A stretch of DNA of 6,628 bases, from NCBI GenBank assembly GCA_030146905.1, contig JASLAV010000895.1, positions 1 through 6,628 of the forward strand, in the 5' to 3' direction. Shown one piece after another: positions 1 to 5,914 of this stretch (position 1 is the stretch's first letter; every line of letters starts with the position of its first letter). The DNA is from Lentzea sp. (GTDB taxonomy: Bacteria; Actinomycetota; Actinomycetes; Mycobacteriales; Pseudonocardiaceae). A model generated the notes under the pieces. The model was not told the origin of the DNA. It saw only the letters and a list, made by a program, of their open reading frames with translations, and did no database searches. The position numbers and the translations under genes were made by a program.

Positions 1-28
1 GGACGACGATGGCCCGCGTGTTGACGCG

Positions 29-57
29 ACTTTAACAGCCGCGAAACCCAGGGACAC
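29..57 (-). promoter_or_regulatory. Possible leftward promoter at the window edge
   Basis: On the minus strand TAAAGT (34 to 29) fits the actinobacterial -10 pattern TANNNT. With a 17-nt spacer, GTGTCC (57 to 52) would be a weak -35. A transcript would start near position 22 and run off the left edge. The gene it would serve cannot be seen, so this is a low-confidence motif call. Confidence 0.22.
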
Positions 58-66
58 CCGCCAACG

Positions 67-82
67 GGTGATCTAGGTCATC
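67..82. promoter_or_regulatory. Near-palindromic GntR/HutC-type operator candidate
   Basis: TGATCTAGGTCA (69-80) is an imperfect palindrome around CTAG. Aligned by eye over 67-82 it matches 10 of 16 positions of the DasR 'dre' consensus as I recall it (AGTGGTCTAGACCACT), which is typical of HutC-subfamily GntR regulators. It overlaps the right arm of a small hairpin (CACCCG 55-60, CGGGTG 65-70). The palindrome is directly visible. Assigning it to a GntR-family regulator is inference. Confidence 0.3.
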
Positions 83-130
83 AATGCGTAACGATTCCGG
101 GCTGCGGAGCGACATTGCGGCCAACGTCGG

Positions 131-163
131 CGTTCGTTACAACCGAGTCAGCGTAACCGAACG
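131..163. repeat. Inverted repeat with GTAAC cores, operator-like
   Basis: CGTTCGTTAC (131-140) and GTAACCGAACG (153-163) form an inverted repeat with one bulged base, separated by 12 nt. The right arm runs into an 8-bp perfect palindrome, GAACGTTC (159-166). A further CGTAACG lies at 87-93. The arms are too far apart and lack a T tract, so a terminator is unlikely. Binding of a dimeric regulator is more plausible. The regulator is unknown. Confidence 0.4.
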
Positions 164-340
164 TTCAACTTCAGCCCCGCTGATGAGAGTTGCGCTACAT
201 TCGGGCTTTGACACTGGTTCCGCTGGGCAATGAGGCATTTTAGCTGTTCAGGCGCCTGCCGTCCCAGTTAGCGGACGCTCACCCCGGCGTCCGCACGCGT
301 GTGAGCACCGTCCACTCGTCGCGAACCGGTGGTTGTTCCC

Positions 341-399
341 CACCAAACGAAACCGAGGTCCCGTCCTCCGCACCGCGTGCGGGGTGGACGGGACCTCGG
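341..399 (-). terminator. Intrinsic terminator of dctA
   Basis: A perfect 14-bp inverted repeat pairs 353-366 (CCGAGGTCCCGTCC) with 386-399. Nested inside is a further 6-bp stem, CCGCAC (368-373) with GTGCGG (377-382), closed by a CGC loop, so the whole stem is about 20 bp. Read on the minus strand, the stem is followed at once by TTTCGTTT (352 to 345), a U-rich tract that is striking in such GC-rich DNA. Orientation and position, about 65 nt after the dctA stop, make it the transcript end of dctA. On the plus strand no T tract follows. Confidence 0.85.
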
Positions 400-421
400 C
401 ATACGTGGAGGTCGCTGGTCG

Positions 422-457
422 CGTGGCCGGAGGCGGGAAGAACCACCTCCGGCCACG
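422..457 (-). terminator. Second hairpin directly behind dctA
   Basis: A perfect 12-bp inverted repeat pairs CGTGGCCGGAGG (422-433) with CCTCCGGCCACG (446-457), with a 12-nt loop. It begins 6 nt beyond the dctA stop codon on the minus strand and has no following U tract. It could be a U-tract-less first terminator, a transcript-stabilising 3' structure, or half of a tandem terminator with the stronger stem at 353-399. Confidence 0.6.
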
Positions 458-463
458 GACGTC

Positions 464-1825
464 TCACTGAGCCGTGGCCGGCTCCTTCTTCCTGTCCTCT
501 TCCTCGCCGGTCTGCTTGGCCAGCAGGTCGTCGACGTCGACGAGGTCGGGGTTGTCGAGCACCTCGCGCAGGCGGTCCTTGTCGAGGCCCTTCTGCCAGG
601 CGGCGACGACCAGGGAGCCGACACCGTTGCCGATCACGTTGGTGATGGCGCGGGCCTCGGACATGAACCGGTCGATGCCGACGATGAGCGCGATGCCGAC
701 GGCGGGGATGGCCGAGTGGGCCTCGAAGGCCTGCAGCGAGGCCGCCAGGGTGACCAGGCCGGCGCCGGTGACGCCCGCGGCGCCCTTCGACGCGATCAGC
801 ATGAACAGCAGCAGGCCGATCTGGACGCCGATCGACACGTCGTGACCGGTGGCCTGGGCGATGAAGATCGCGCCCATGGTCAGGTAGATGCAGGTGCCGT
901 CGAGGTTGAACGAGTACCCGGTCGGGATGGTGAGGCCGACGACCGACTTCTGCGCGCCCGCAGCCTCCAGCTTGACCATCATGCGCGGCAGCACCGACTC
1001 GGACGACGAGGTGCCGAGCACGATCAGGATCTCGTCCTTGATGTAGCGCAGGAACTTGAAGAGGCTGAAGCCGGCGAACTTCGCGACCAGGCCGAGCACC
1101 ACGATGACGAACAGCAGGCAGGTGGCGTAGAACGAGCCCATCAGCCAGAGCAGCTTGCCGAGCACGCTGCCGCCGAACTTGCCGACGGTGTAGGCGATGC
1201 CGCCGAAGGCGCCGATCGGCGCGACGTACATGACGATCTTGATGATGCCGAACATCACCTTGGACAGCGTCTCCATCGCGGAGACGACCTTGGCGCCGCG
1301 CTCACCCATGCCGGCGACCGCGACGGCCACGAGGATGGCGACGACGAGCACCTGGATCAGCTGGCCGTCGGTGAACGCGCTGACGAACGACTTCGGCACC
1401 AGGCTCAGGATGAAGCCGGTGACGCCGGTCTCCGCGCTCGACGCCGACTTGAGCGTCGCGTCGGCCTGGCTCGCGTTGAGCTCGATCTCGCCGCCGTGGT
1501 GACCCGGCTGCACGATGTTCACGACGATGAGGCCGATGGCGAGCGCCACCGTGGTCATCGCGGTGAAGTAGAGGATCGTCCGCAGTGCGAGCCCGCCCGC
1601 CTTGGCGAGGTTGCCGAGGCCCGCGATGCCGACGATGATCGTCGCGAAGATGGTCGGCGCGATGACGACCTTGACCAGGTTGACGAACAGGTCGGCGAGC
1701 CACTTCATCTCGGAGGCCTGTTTCGGGAACAGGAACCCGACCGCGGCGCCCAGCACGATGGAGACCAGCACCCAGAAGTAGAGGTGCTTGTAGATCGGTT
1801 TGCGGCCTGTGGTGGTGGTCGCCAC
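464..1825 (-). CDS. dctA: DctA-type dicarboxylate/cation symporter
   Basis: This 453-residue protein belongs to the DAACS family of sodium- or proton-coupled symporters (GltP/GltPh/DctA fold), which import C4-dicarboxylates or acidic amino acids across the cytoplasmic membrane. Visible hallmarks are the serine-rich hairpin-1 tip GTSSSESVLP (271-280), the TM7 cation motif NLDGT (307-311), the hairpin-2 segment SKGAAGVTGAG (346-356) and the TM8 substrate/cation motif with D385, R392, T395 and N396. Many hydrophobic helices lie between residues 15 and 410, and the C-terminus (about 411-453) is charged. DRFMSEARA resembles DctA more than the glutamate carriers, so dicarboxylate import is the best call, with the exact substrate unproven. 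I chose the GTG at 1825 because AAGGAGG precedes it. The open frame continues to a TTG at 1885, adding 20 non-conserved residues, which I reject. The gene is monocistronic, ends in a strong terminator, and shares a divergent promoter region with the solute-binding lipoprotein gene. Confidence 0.93.
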   Translation of the reverse strand: MATTTTGRKPIYKHLYFWVLVSIVLGAAVGFLFPKQASEMKWLADLFVNLVKVVIAPTIFATIIVGIAGLGNLAKAGGLALRTILYFTAMTTVALAIGLIVVNIVQPGHHGGEIELNASQADATLKSASSAETGVTGFILSLVPKSFVSAFTDGQLIQVLVVAILVAVAVAGMGERGAKVVSAMETLSKVMFGIIKIVMYVAPIGAFGGIAYTVGKFGGSVLGKLLWLMGSFYATCLLFVIVVLGLVAKFAGFSLFKFLRYIKDEILIVLGTSSSESVLPRMMVKLEAAGAQKSVVGLTIPTGYSFNLDGTCIYLTMGAIFIAQATGHDVSIGVQIGLLLFMLIASKGAAGVTGAGLVTLAASLQAFEAHSAIPAVGIALIVGIDRFMSEARAITNVIGNGVGSLVVAAWQKGLDKDRLREVLDNPDLVDVDDLLAKQTGEEEDRKKEPATAQ

Positions 1826-1836
1826 GGTTCCTCCTT
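1826..1836 (-). promoter_or_regulatory. Shine-Dalgarno site of dctA
   Basis: On the minus strand AAGGAGG lies 4 nt before the GTG at 1825. The spacer is slightly short, but the match to the anti-SD sequence is the best in the window. It fixes the start and rules out the upstream TTG extension. Confidence 0.85.
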
Positions 1837-1901
1837 GAACTTCGCGTTGGGTAGTGAGGGTGGGGTCCGCCACACGGCGCGACAAGGCGGCGGCGCGAAA
1901 C

Positions 1902-1937
1902 TTCAGACAGCCCTGACGTAACAGCTAGGCTTCGCCG
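1902..1937 (+). promoter_or_regulatory. Leaderless promoter of the TAXI lipoprotein gene
   Basis: TAGGCT (1926-1931) matches the actinobacterial -10 pattern TANNNT and ends exactly 6 nt before the GTG at 1938, which puts the likely transcription start on the G of the start codon. A weak -35, TTCAGA (1902-1907), lies 18 nt upstream. No Shine-Dalgarno sequence precedes the GTG, consistent with leaderless translation, which is common in actinobacteria. Confidence 0.55.
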
Positions 1938-2837
1938 GTGTCGCTCAGCCGTCGCACGCTTCTGCTAGGGGCCGGTCTGGCTCTTGCCGGGTGCACCCCG
2001 CGCAAGGTCGAGGCACCCGCTGAGCTGCTGCTCGCGACCGGTCCGGAGGGCGCGGTCTTCCGCGAGGTCGGAGGCGCTCTGGCCGCCGCGGTGGCCGAGC
2101 AGCTGCCGGGCACGAGGGTCATCGCGATCCCGACCGCCGCGTCGGTGGAGAACCTGCAGCTGCTGCGCTCCGGCGCCGCCCAGCTCGCGCTGTCCTCTTT
2201 GGACCCCATCGACGACCCGCAGAGCGTGCGCGCGGTCGGCAGGCTCTACGACAGCTTCCTGCAGATCGCCGTGCCGATCTCGTCGCCGATCCGCGCCTTC
2301 TCCGACCTCGAAGGCAAGCGGATCTCGCTGGGCCCCAAGGGTTCCGGTACGGAGTTCACGGCGATGCGGATGCTCAGGACGTTCAACGTGTCCGCAATGG
2401 ACGAACGCATGGCGCACTCGGAGGCCTCCCGCAGGGTCGCCGAGGGCTCGCTGGACGCGATGCTGGCGCTGACCGGCATCCCCACGCCCGCGATCACCGA
2501 CCTCAAGGGCAGGGTCCGCCTGATCGACATCACGACGGAGGCCGTCGAGCTCGCGGACACCTACAAGGGGCCGTACATCCCGGCGACCATCCCCAGCACC
2601 ACCTACGAGGGCGTCGCGGCGAACCACACGTTCGCGGTGCCGAACCTGCTGCTGGCGCGCGAGTCGCTGAGCGCGGACGTGGTGGAGGTCGTGACGCGCA
2701 CGGTGTTCACGGAGACGGCGCGGATCGTGGAGGGGCACCCGGAAGCGTCGCGGATCAACGTCCGCACCGGCATCGCCACCGGCCTCGTGCCGCTGCACGA
2801 CGGCGCTATGCGCTGGTTCCGTTCCGTGAAGCGCTGA
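1938..2837 (+). CDS. TAXI-family TRAP-type solute-binding lipoprotein
   Basis: This 299-residue extracytoplasmic solute receptor is of the TAXI type (NMT1-like periplasmic-binding fold). The N-terminus MSLSRRTLLLGAGLALAGC carries a twin-arginine pair (R5-R6, SRRTLLL) and a lipobox LAGC with C19 as the lipidation site, so Tat or Sec export with membrane anchoring is expected. Family features are the first-lobe segment LATGPEGAVFREVGGAL (about 32-48), the region IPTAASVENLQLLRSG (64-79) and the hinge/second-lobe motif LEGKRISLGPKGSGTEF. TAXI receptors normally deliver carboxylates such as glutamate or 2-oxoglutarate to a fused TRAP permease. No TRAP membrane subunit is visible in the window. 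The gene lies between dctA and a histidine kinase gene, which suggests it serves as a sensory co-receptor or works with a distant permease. The ligand is unknown. The GTG start is supported by the signal peptide beginning immediately and by a -10 box 6 nt upstream. Confidence 0.88.
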   Translation: MSLSRRTLLLGAGLALAGCTPRKVEAPAELLLATGPEGAVFREVGGALAAAVAEQLPGTRVIAIPTAASVENLQLLRSGAAQLALSSLDPIDDPQSVRAVGRLYDSFLQIAVPISSPIRAFSDLEGKRISLGPKGSGTEFTAMRMLRTFNVSAMDERMAHSEASRRVAEGSLDAMLALTGIPTPAITDLKGRVRLIDITTEAVELADTYKGPYIPATIPSTTYEGVAANHTFAVPNLLLARESLSADVVEVVTRTVFTETARIVEGHPEASRINVRTGIATGLVPLHDGAMRWFRSVKR

Positions 2838-4179
2838 GGGCGACCCGCACGTCCAGGCCGGGACCCGCGTCGTGCAGGGTCAGCGTGCCGCCCGCGGACT
2901 CGATGAGCTCCGCGCAGATCGCGAGACCCATCCCGGTGCCGGCGATGTTCTGGTGCTTGGTGGCGCGCCAGAACCGCTGCAGCGCCAGCTCGCGCTCCTC
3001 GGCGCTCAGCCCCTCGCCGTTGTCGACGACGTGCAGCTCACCGGGCTTTCCGGTGACGCGGATCTCGGTGGCGCCGGACAGCCGCACGGCGTTGCTGACC
3101 AGCTCGTCCAGCACGCTGCCGAGCCCGCCCGGCGGTTCCTGCATGGTCAGCCCGGACGGCATGTCGATCTTCAACGTGACGTCGGCCCGTCCCGCCAGCG
3201 CCTGCCAGGCCGGCGTGTGGGTCGCGAGGAGCTGGTCGATCTCGACGGGCTCCGTCTGGCGGGCGCTGTCGAGCCGGGTGGCCGCGAGCAGCGTGTCGAG
3301 CACGCGCCCCATCTCCTCGGCCTCCTCCACCGCGATCTGGTGCGCCTCCCTGGCGTGCTCGCCGTCCACGTACGGCTCGAGGTTGTCGACGGCGAGCCGC
3401 AGGCTGGCCAGCGGGTTGCGCAGCTGGTGCGACGCGTCGGCGACGAACGCCCTCTGCCTGTTCAGGGCCCTGCCGACCACGTCGACCATGGTGTTGAAGC
3501 TGCGCGCGAGCCTGCGCAGCTCCGGCGGGCCGCCGACCTCGTCCGCCCGCACGTCCAGGTTGCCCTGCGCGACGGCGGCGGTGGCCTCGTCGAGCCTGCT
3601 GACCGGCCTGAGCACCCACCGCGACATCGGCCAGGCGGCGGCGACCACGGCCAGCATCGGCGCGAGCCCCGCCAGCGCCATGAGCCCCCACTGCCGCAGC
3701 ACCTCGGTCCGCAGCCCGCGCGTCTGCGAGATCGTGACGACCGCGGCCACCACCTCGCTGTCGCGCCCGACCGGTTCGACGACGACCATCGGGCCCGTGC
3801 GCCACGGCCAGCCCGTGTAGTCGGGCTCCGGCCGGATGCCGCCGTTCAACGCGGTGTCGAGGGCCTTGGTGACACCGGGGTCGGCGATGGGCGCGAACCC
3901 CTGGCGCGAGGCCAGCAGGATCCGCTTGTCCGCGCTGACCAGGGCGACCGGCACGGCGTAGAGGGCGTCGTAGCGCTGGATCTCCTGGCTCAGCGCCTCC
4001 AGCCGGTCGGACTGCAGCGCGCTCTCGGCGAGCGAGGCGAACCTGCTGGCGTCACCGAGGCGGTCGAGGTACGTCGTCTGCGTCTCGCGCTGCACCACCG
4101 CGGACGCCAAGGGGATGCCGAGCGCCGCGACCAGCGCGACGAGCAGCGGAACGGTGATGACGAGCAGTCGGCGGAGCAT
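2806..4179 (-). CDS. Sensor histidine kinase (HAMP-HisKA-HATPase)
   Basis: This 457-residue membrane kinase is the partner of the response regulator encoded just upstream. TM1 spans about 5-28, an extracytoplasmic sensor region of about 130 residues follows, TM2 lies at about 164-186 and HAMP at about 187-238. The H-box ADASHQLRNPLASL places the phospho-accepting histidine at H251. The catalytic domain shows the N-box LDELVSNAV (N363), the G1 box DNGEG (386-390), the F-box RFW (402-404) and the G2 box GTGMGLAI (414-421). All catalytic motifs are intact, so it should be active. The sensor region is not a domain I can name with confidence. The ATG at 4179 lacks a good Shine-Dalgarno sequence, but no other in-frame start lies upstream and TM1 begins at once. 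The 3' end overlaps the convergent lipoprotein gene by 32 nt. That neighbour makes a ligand-loaded binding protein a candidate input, which is inference. Confidence 0.93.
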   Translation of the reverse strand: MLRRLLVITVPLLVALVAALGIPLASAVVQRETQTTYLDRLGDASRFASLAESALQSDRLEALSQEIQRYDALYAVPVALVSADKRILLASRQGFAPIADPGVTKALDTALNGGIRPEPDYTGWPWRTGPMVVVEPVGRDSEVVAAVVTISQTRGLRTEVLRQWGLMALAGLAPMLAVVAAAWPMSRWVLRPVSRLDEATAAVAQGNLDVRADEVGGPPELRRLARSFNTMVDVVGRALNRQRAFVADASHQLRNPLASLRLAVDNLEPYVDGEHAREAHQIAVEEAEEMGRVLDTLLAATRLDSARQTEPVEIDQLLATHTPAWQALAGRADVTLKIDMPSGLTMQEPPGGLGSVLDELVSNAVRLSGATEIRVTGKPGELHVVDNGEGLSAEERELALQRFWRATKHQNIAGTGMGLAICAELIESAGGTLTLHDAGPGLDVRVALSASRNGTSA

Positions 4180-4228
4180 CGGGTGAGATTGTTCCGCACG
4201 CGGGAGCGGGTTGTCTCTCGGAGACTCG
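4180..4228 (-). promoter_or_regulatory. Gap between regulator and kinase genes, with small hairpin
   Basis: These 49 nt separate two genes of a probable operon. GTCTC (4213-4217) and GAGAC (4221-4225) form a perfect 5-bp stem with a 3-nt loop, and no U tract follows. The sequence just before the kinase ATG has no purine-rich Shine-Dalgarno match. The stem could lower kinase expression relative to the regulator, or mean nothing. Confidence 0.3.
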
Positions 4229-4891
4229 TCACGTGGCGAGGCGGTACCCCACGCCCCGGACCGTCTCGATCCTGACGTGCCCGCCGAGCTTGCCGCGCAA
4301 CGCCGCGATGTGCGTGTCCAGCGTCCGCGACGGCGCCTCCCAGTGCGCCTGCCACACCTGGTCGACGATGAAGTCGCGGCTCACGACCTCGCCCTTGCGG
4401 GTGGCGAGCAGGGCGAGGAGGTCGAACTCCTTGCGGGTCAGCGACAACGGCTCTCCTGCGAGGGTGACCGTGCGCGTCGTCGTGAGGATGTGGAGCGGAC
4501 CGACCTCGACGGGGGCCTCGCTCTCCGGCCCGGCGCGGTGCGCGCGGGTTCTCCTGAGCACGGCCTCGATCCGGGCGAGCAGTTCGGACGTGCCGAACGG
4601 CTTCACCACGTAGTCGTCCGCGCCCGCGCGCAGGCCGAGCACGCGTTCGCGTTCCTCACCGCGTGCGGTCACCGTGATGACGGCGGTGCCCGGACGGTGC
4701 CGCAGCTCGCGCAGCACGTCCAGGCCGTCGCCATCGGGCAGGCCGAGGTCGAGCAGCACCACGTCGGCGGGCGCGGCACGCAGCGCGTCGGCGGCCGTGG
4801 CCACCCGATGCACCTCGTAGCCGGCGTGCCGCAACGCGGTCAGCAGGCCTCTGGCCACCCGGTCGTCATCTTCGACGACGAGCACGCGCAC
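4229..4891 (-). CDS. OmpR/PhoB-family response regulator
   Basis: This 220-residue cytoplasmic transcription factor has a receiver domain (1-115) and a winged-helix DNA-binding domain (about 128-220). The receiver has the acidic cluster E7-D8-D9, phospho-acceptor D48 in VVLLDLGLPDGDG, switch threonine T75 in TVTAR, and K97 in DDYVVKPF, so phosphorylation should be normal. The effector domain shows LTRKEFDLLALL, the recognition-helix region RTLDTHIAALRGKLG and the terminal IETVRGVGYRL. It should receive phosphate from the kinase encoded 49 nt downstream and bind tandem DNA repeats. Its GTG start lies 3 nt after the lgt stop, and its GGAG (4901 to 4898) lies inside the end of lgt, indicating one transcript and probable translational coupling. 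Candidate targets are the divergent dctA/lipoprotein promoters and its own operon. The physiological signal is unknown. Confidence 0.94.
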   Translation of the reverse strand: MRVLVVEDDDRVARGLLTALRHAGYEVHRVATAADALRAAPADVVLLDLGLPDGDGLDVLRELRHRPGTAVITVTARGEERERVLGLRAGADDYVVKPFGTSELLARIEAVLRRTRAHRAGPESEAPVEVGPLHILTTTRTVTLAGEPLSLTRKEFDLLALLATRKGEVVSRDFIVDQVWQAHWEAPSRTLDTHIAALRGKLGGHVRIETVRGVGYRLAT

Positions 4892-4894
4892 AGG

Positions 4895-5914
4895 TCACTC
4901 CGGTTTGACGGACTCCGGGGAGTCCTTCTTGTCCTTCGCGTCGCCGGCTTCCGCTTCGTCGACGGCGGTCTCGGGTCGTTCGTCGGCGGGCAGCTCGTCG
5001 GCGGGCGCGTCTGTGGGCGCGTCTGTGGGGCGCCGCAGTTCCGCGACGTTCTCGCGTTCACCGCGCGACCTCGCGATGACGAAGTAGGCGACAGCGCCGA
5101 GGAACACCAGCGCCGACACGAACACGTTGACGCGCGTGCCGAAGATCAGCGTCGCCTCGTCGGTGCGCATCAGCTCGATCCAGAACCGCCCGGCCGTGTA
5201 GCCCGCGACGTAGAGCGCGAACACCCGCCCGTGGCCCAGCCGGAACCTGCGGTCGGCCCACACGATCAGCAGGGCGACACCGAGGTTCCACAACAGCTCG
5301 TAGAGGAACGTCGGGTGCACGACCTGGATCGGCGTGTGGTCGATGGCGACACCGGCCAGCGCGTCCTCACGGCCTTCCGACGTGACGCGGCGGTAGATCT
5401 CCAGACCCCACGGCAACGTCGTGTCGCCGCCGTAGAGCTCCTGGTTGAAGTAGTTGCCGAGCCGCCCGACGGCCTGCGCCACCACGATGCCGGGCGCCAG
5501 CGCGTCCGCCATGGCCGGCAGCGGAATGCCCCTGCGGCGGCACCCGATCCACGCACCCACCGCACCGAGGGCGATGGCGCCCCAGATGCCGAGGCCGCCG
5601 TTCCAGATCTCCAGCGCCGCGAGCGGGTCCTTGCCCGGCCCGAAGTACTTCTGGTTGTCGGTGATGACGTGGTAGAGCCGCCCGCCGACCAGGCCGAACG
5701 GCACCGCCCACACGGCGATGTCGGTCACCTCACCCTTGATGCCACCACGATCGACCCAGCGGCGCTCACCCCACCAGATGGCGACGATGATGCCGGCGAT
5801 GATGCACAGCGCGTAGGCCCTGATGGGGAGCGGACCGAGATACCAAACACCACGGTCTGGGCTCGGGATCGTGGCCAGGACGGCGGCGTTCAACCCGTTC
5901 AACACGTCGCCCAC
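4895..5914 (-). CDS. lgt: Prolipoprotein diacylglyceryl transferase
   Basis: This integral membrane enzyme moves diacylglycerol from phosphatidylglycerol to the lipobox cysteine of prolipoproteins, the first step of lipoprotein maturation. The 339 residues include the actinobacterial N-terminus IPSPDRGVWYLGPLPIRAY with Y34, NGGLGIWGA (105-113), the Lgt signature GRLGNYFNQELYG (150-162, with R151, N154 and E159 matching E. coli R143, N146 and E151), and GRFWIELMR (242-250), whose R243 and E247 match R239 and E243. The position of E. coli H103 is tryptophan, as I recall it also is in the mycobacterial enzyme. About seven membrane segments precede a hydrophilic, acidic, Ala/Pro-rich cytoplasmic tail (about 283-339) of the kind seen in actinobacterial Lgt. 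The GTG at 5914 lacks a visible Shine-Dalgarno sequence, and a GTG at 5905 is an alternative start. The gene leads directly into the two-component genes rather than sitting by trp genes, at least in this window. Confidence 0.96.
   Translation of the reverse strand: MGDVLNGLNAAVLATIPSPDRGVWYLGPLPIRAYALCIIAGIIVAIWWGERRWVDRGGIKGEVTDIAVWAVPFGLVGGRLYHVITDNQKYFGPGKDPLAALEIWNGGLGIWGAIALGAVGAWIGCRRRGIPLPAMADALAPGIVVAQAVGRLGNYFNQELYGGDTTLPWGLEIYRRVTSEGREDALAGVAIDHTPIQVVHPTFLYELLWNLGVALLIVWADRRFRLGHGRVFALYVAGYTAGRFWIELMRTDEATLIFGTRVNVFVSALVFLGAVAYFVIARSRGERENVAELRRPTDAPTDAPADELPADERPETAVDEAEAGDAKDKKDSPESVKPE
4898..4901 (-). promoter_or_regulatory. Shine-Dalgarno of the regulator gene inside lgt
   Basis: GGAG on the minus strand lies 6 nt before the regulator's GTG (4891) and within the last codons of lgt. 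Ribosomes finishing lgt terminate at the same site, which favours coupled translation. Confidence 0.6.
5003..5026 (+). repeat. 12-bp perfect tandem duplication in the lgt tail
   Basis: GGGCGCGTCTGT occurs twice without a gap (5003-5014, 5015-5026). On the coding strand it specifies the repeated TDAP of the acidic C-terminal tail (about residues 297-304). It is in frame and probably arose by slippage in an unconstrained region. Confidence 0.7.

Larger units (their letters stand above)
1..421. other. Intergenic/regulatory region without a credible gene
   Basis: I see no convincing coding sequence here. The open frames that enter from about 268 onwards are antisense or out-of-frame shadows of dctA with arginine/proline-rich translations. 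The stretch before about 260 is less GC-rich than the rest of the window, as expected of promoter DNA. It contains a 6-bp hairpin (55-70), a near-palindrome centred on CTAG (67-82), an inverted repeat with GTAAC cores (131-163), an isolated TTGACA (208-213) without a convincing -10 partner, and a possible leftward -10 at 29-34. The right part holds the dctA terminator. It may be the upstream region of a leftward gene outside the window, or the 3' flank of a rightward gene ending near the left edge. The sequence does not decide between these. Confidence 0.6.
1826..1937. promoter_or_regulatory. Divergent promoter region dctA / TAXI lipoprotein gene
   Basis: These 112 bp separate two divergent start codons and must hold both promoters. 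The rightward one is recognisable (see the leaderless promoter). For dctA I see no clear TANNNT element at a sensible distance upstream of its leader. A GTAAC core (1918-1922) sits just upstream of the rightward -10, where a regulator could affect both genes. Confidence 0.6.

Noticed and set aside
1..75. 3' end of a rightward gene entering from the left edge
   Set aside because: All three plus frames stop within the first 75 bases, so a short tail is possible, but nothing in the few residues supports coding.
208..241. TTGACA at 208-213 as a rightward sigma-70 promoter
   Set aside because: No TANNNT element lies 16-18 nt downstream and no gene follows on the plus strand before the dctA terminator.
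353..399. Terminator for a plus-strand transcript
   Set aside because: The stem is symmetric, but the U-rich tract occurs only on the minus-strand side.
1826..1885. N-terminal extension of dctA starting at the TTG at 1885
   Set aside because: The 20 extra residues are not family-like, and AAGGAGG just upstream of the GTG at 1825 lies inside the extension and marks the real start.
329..1921. 530-residue plus-strand open frame antisense to dctA
   Set aside because: It is Asp/Arg/His-rich, crosses the dctA terminator hairpins and the divergent promoter, and has no domain. It is a composition artefact.
2872..4275. 467-residue plus-strand open frame antisense to the kinase
   Set aside because: It has low-complexity Arg/Gly/His/Asp composition and no recognisable motif, while the opposite strand encodes an intact histidine kinase.
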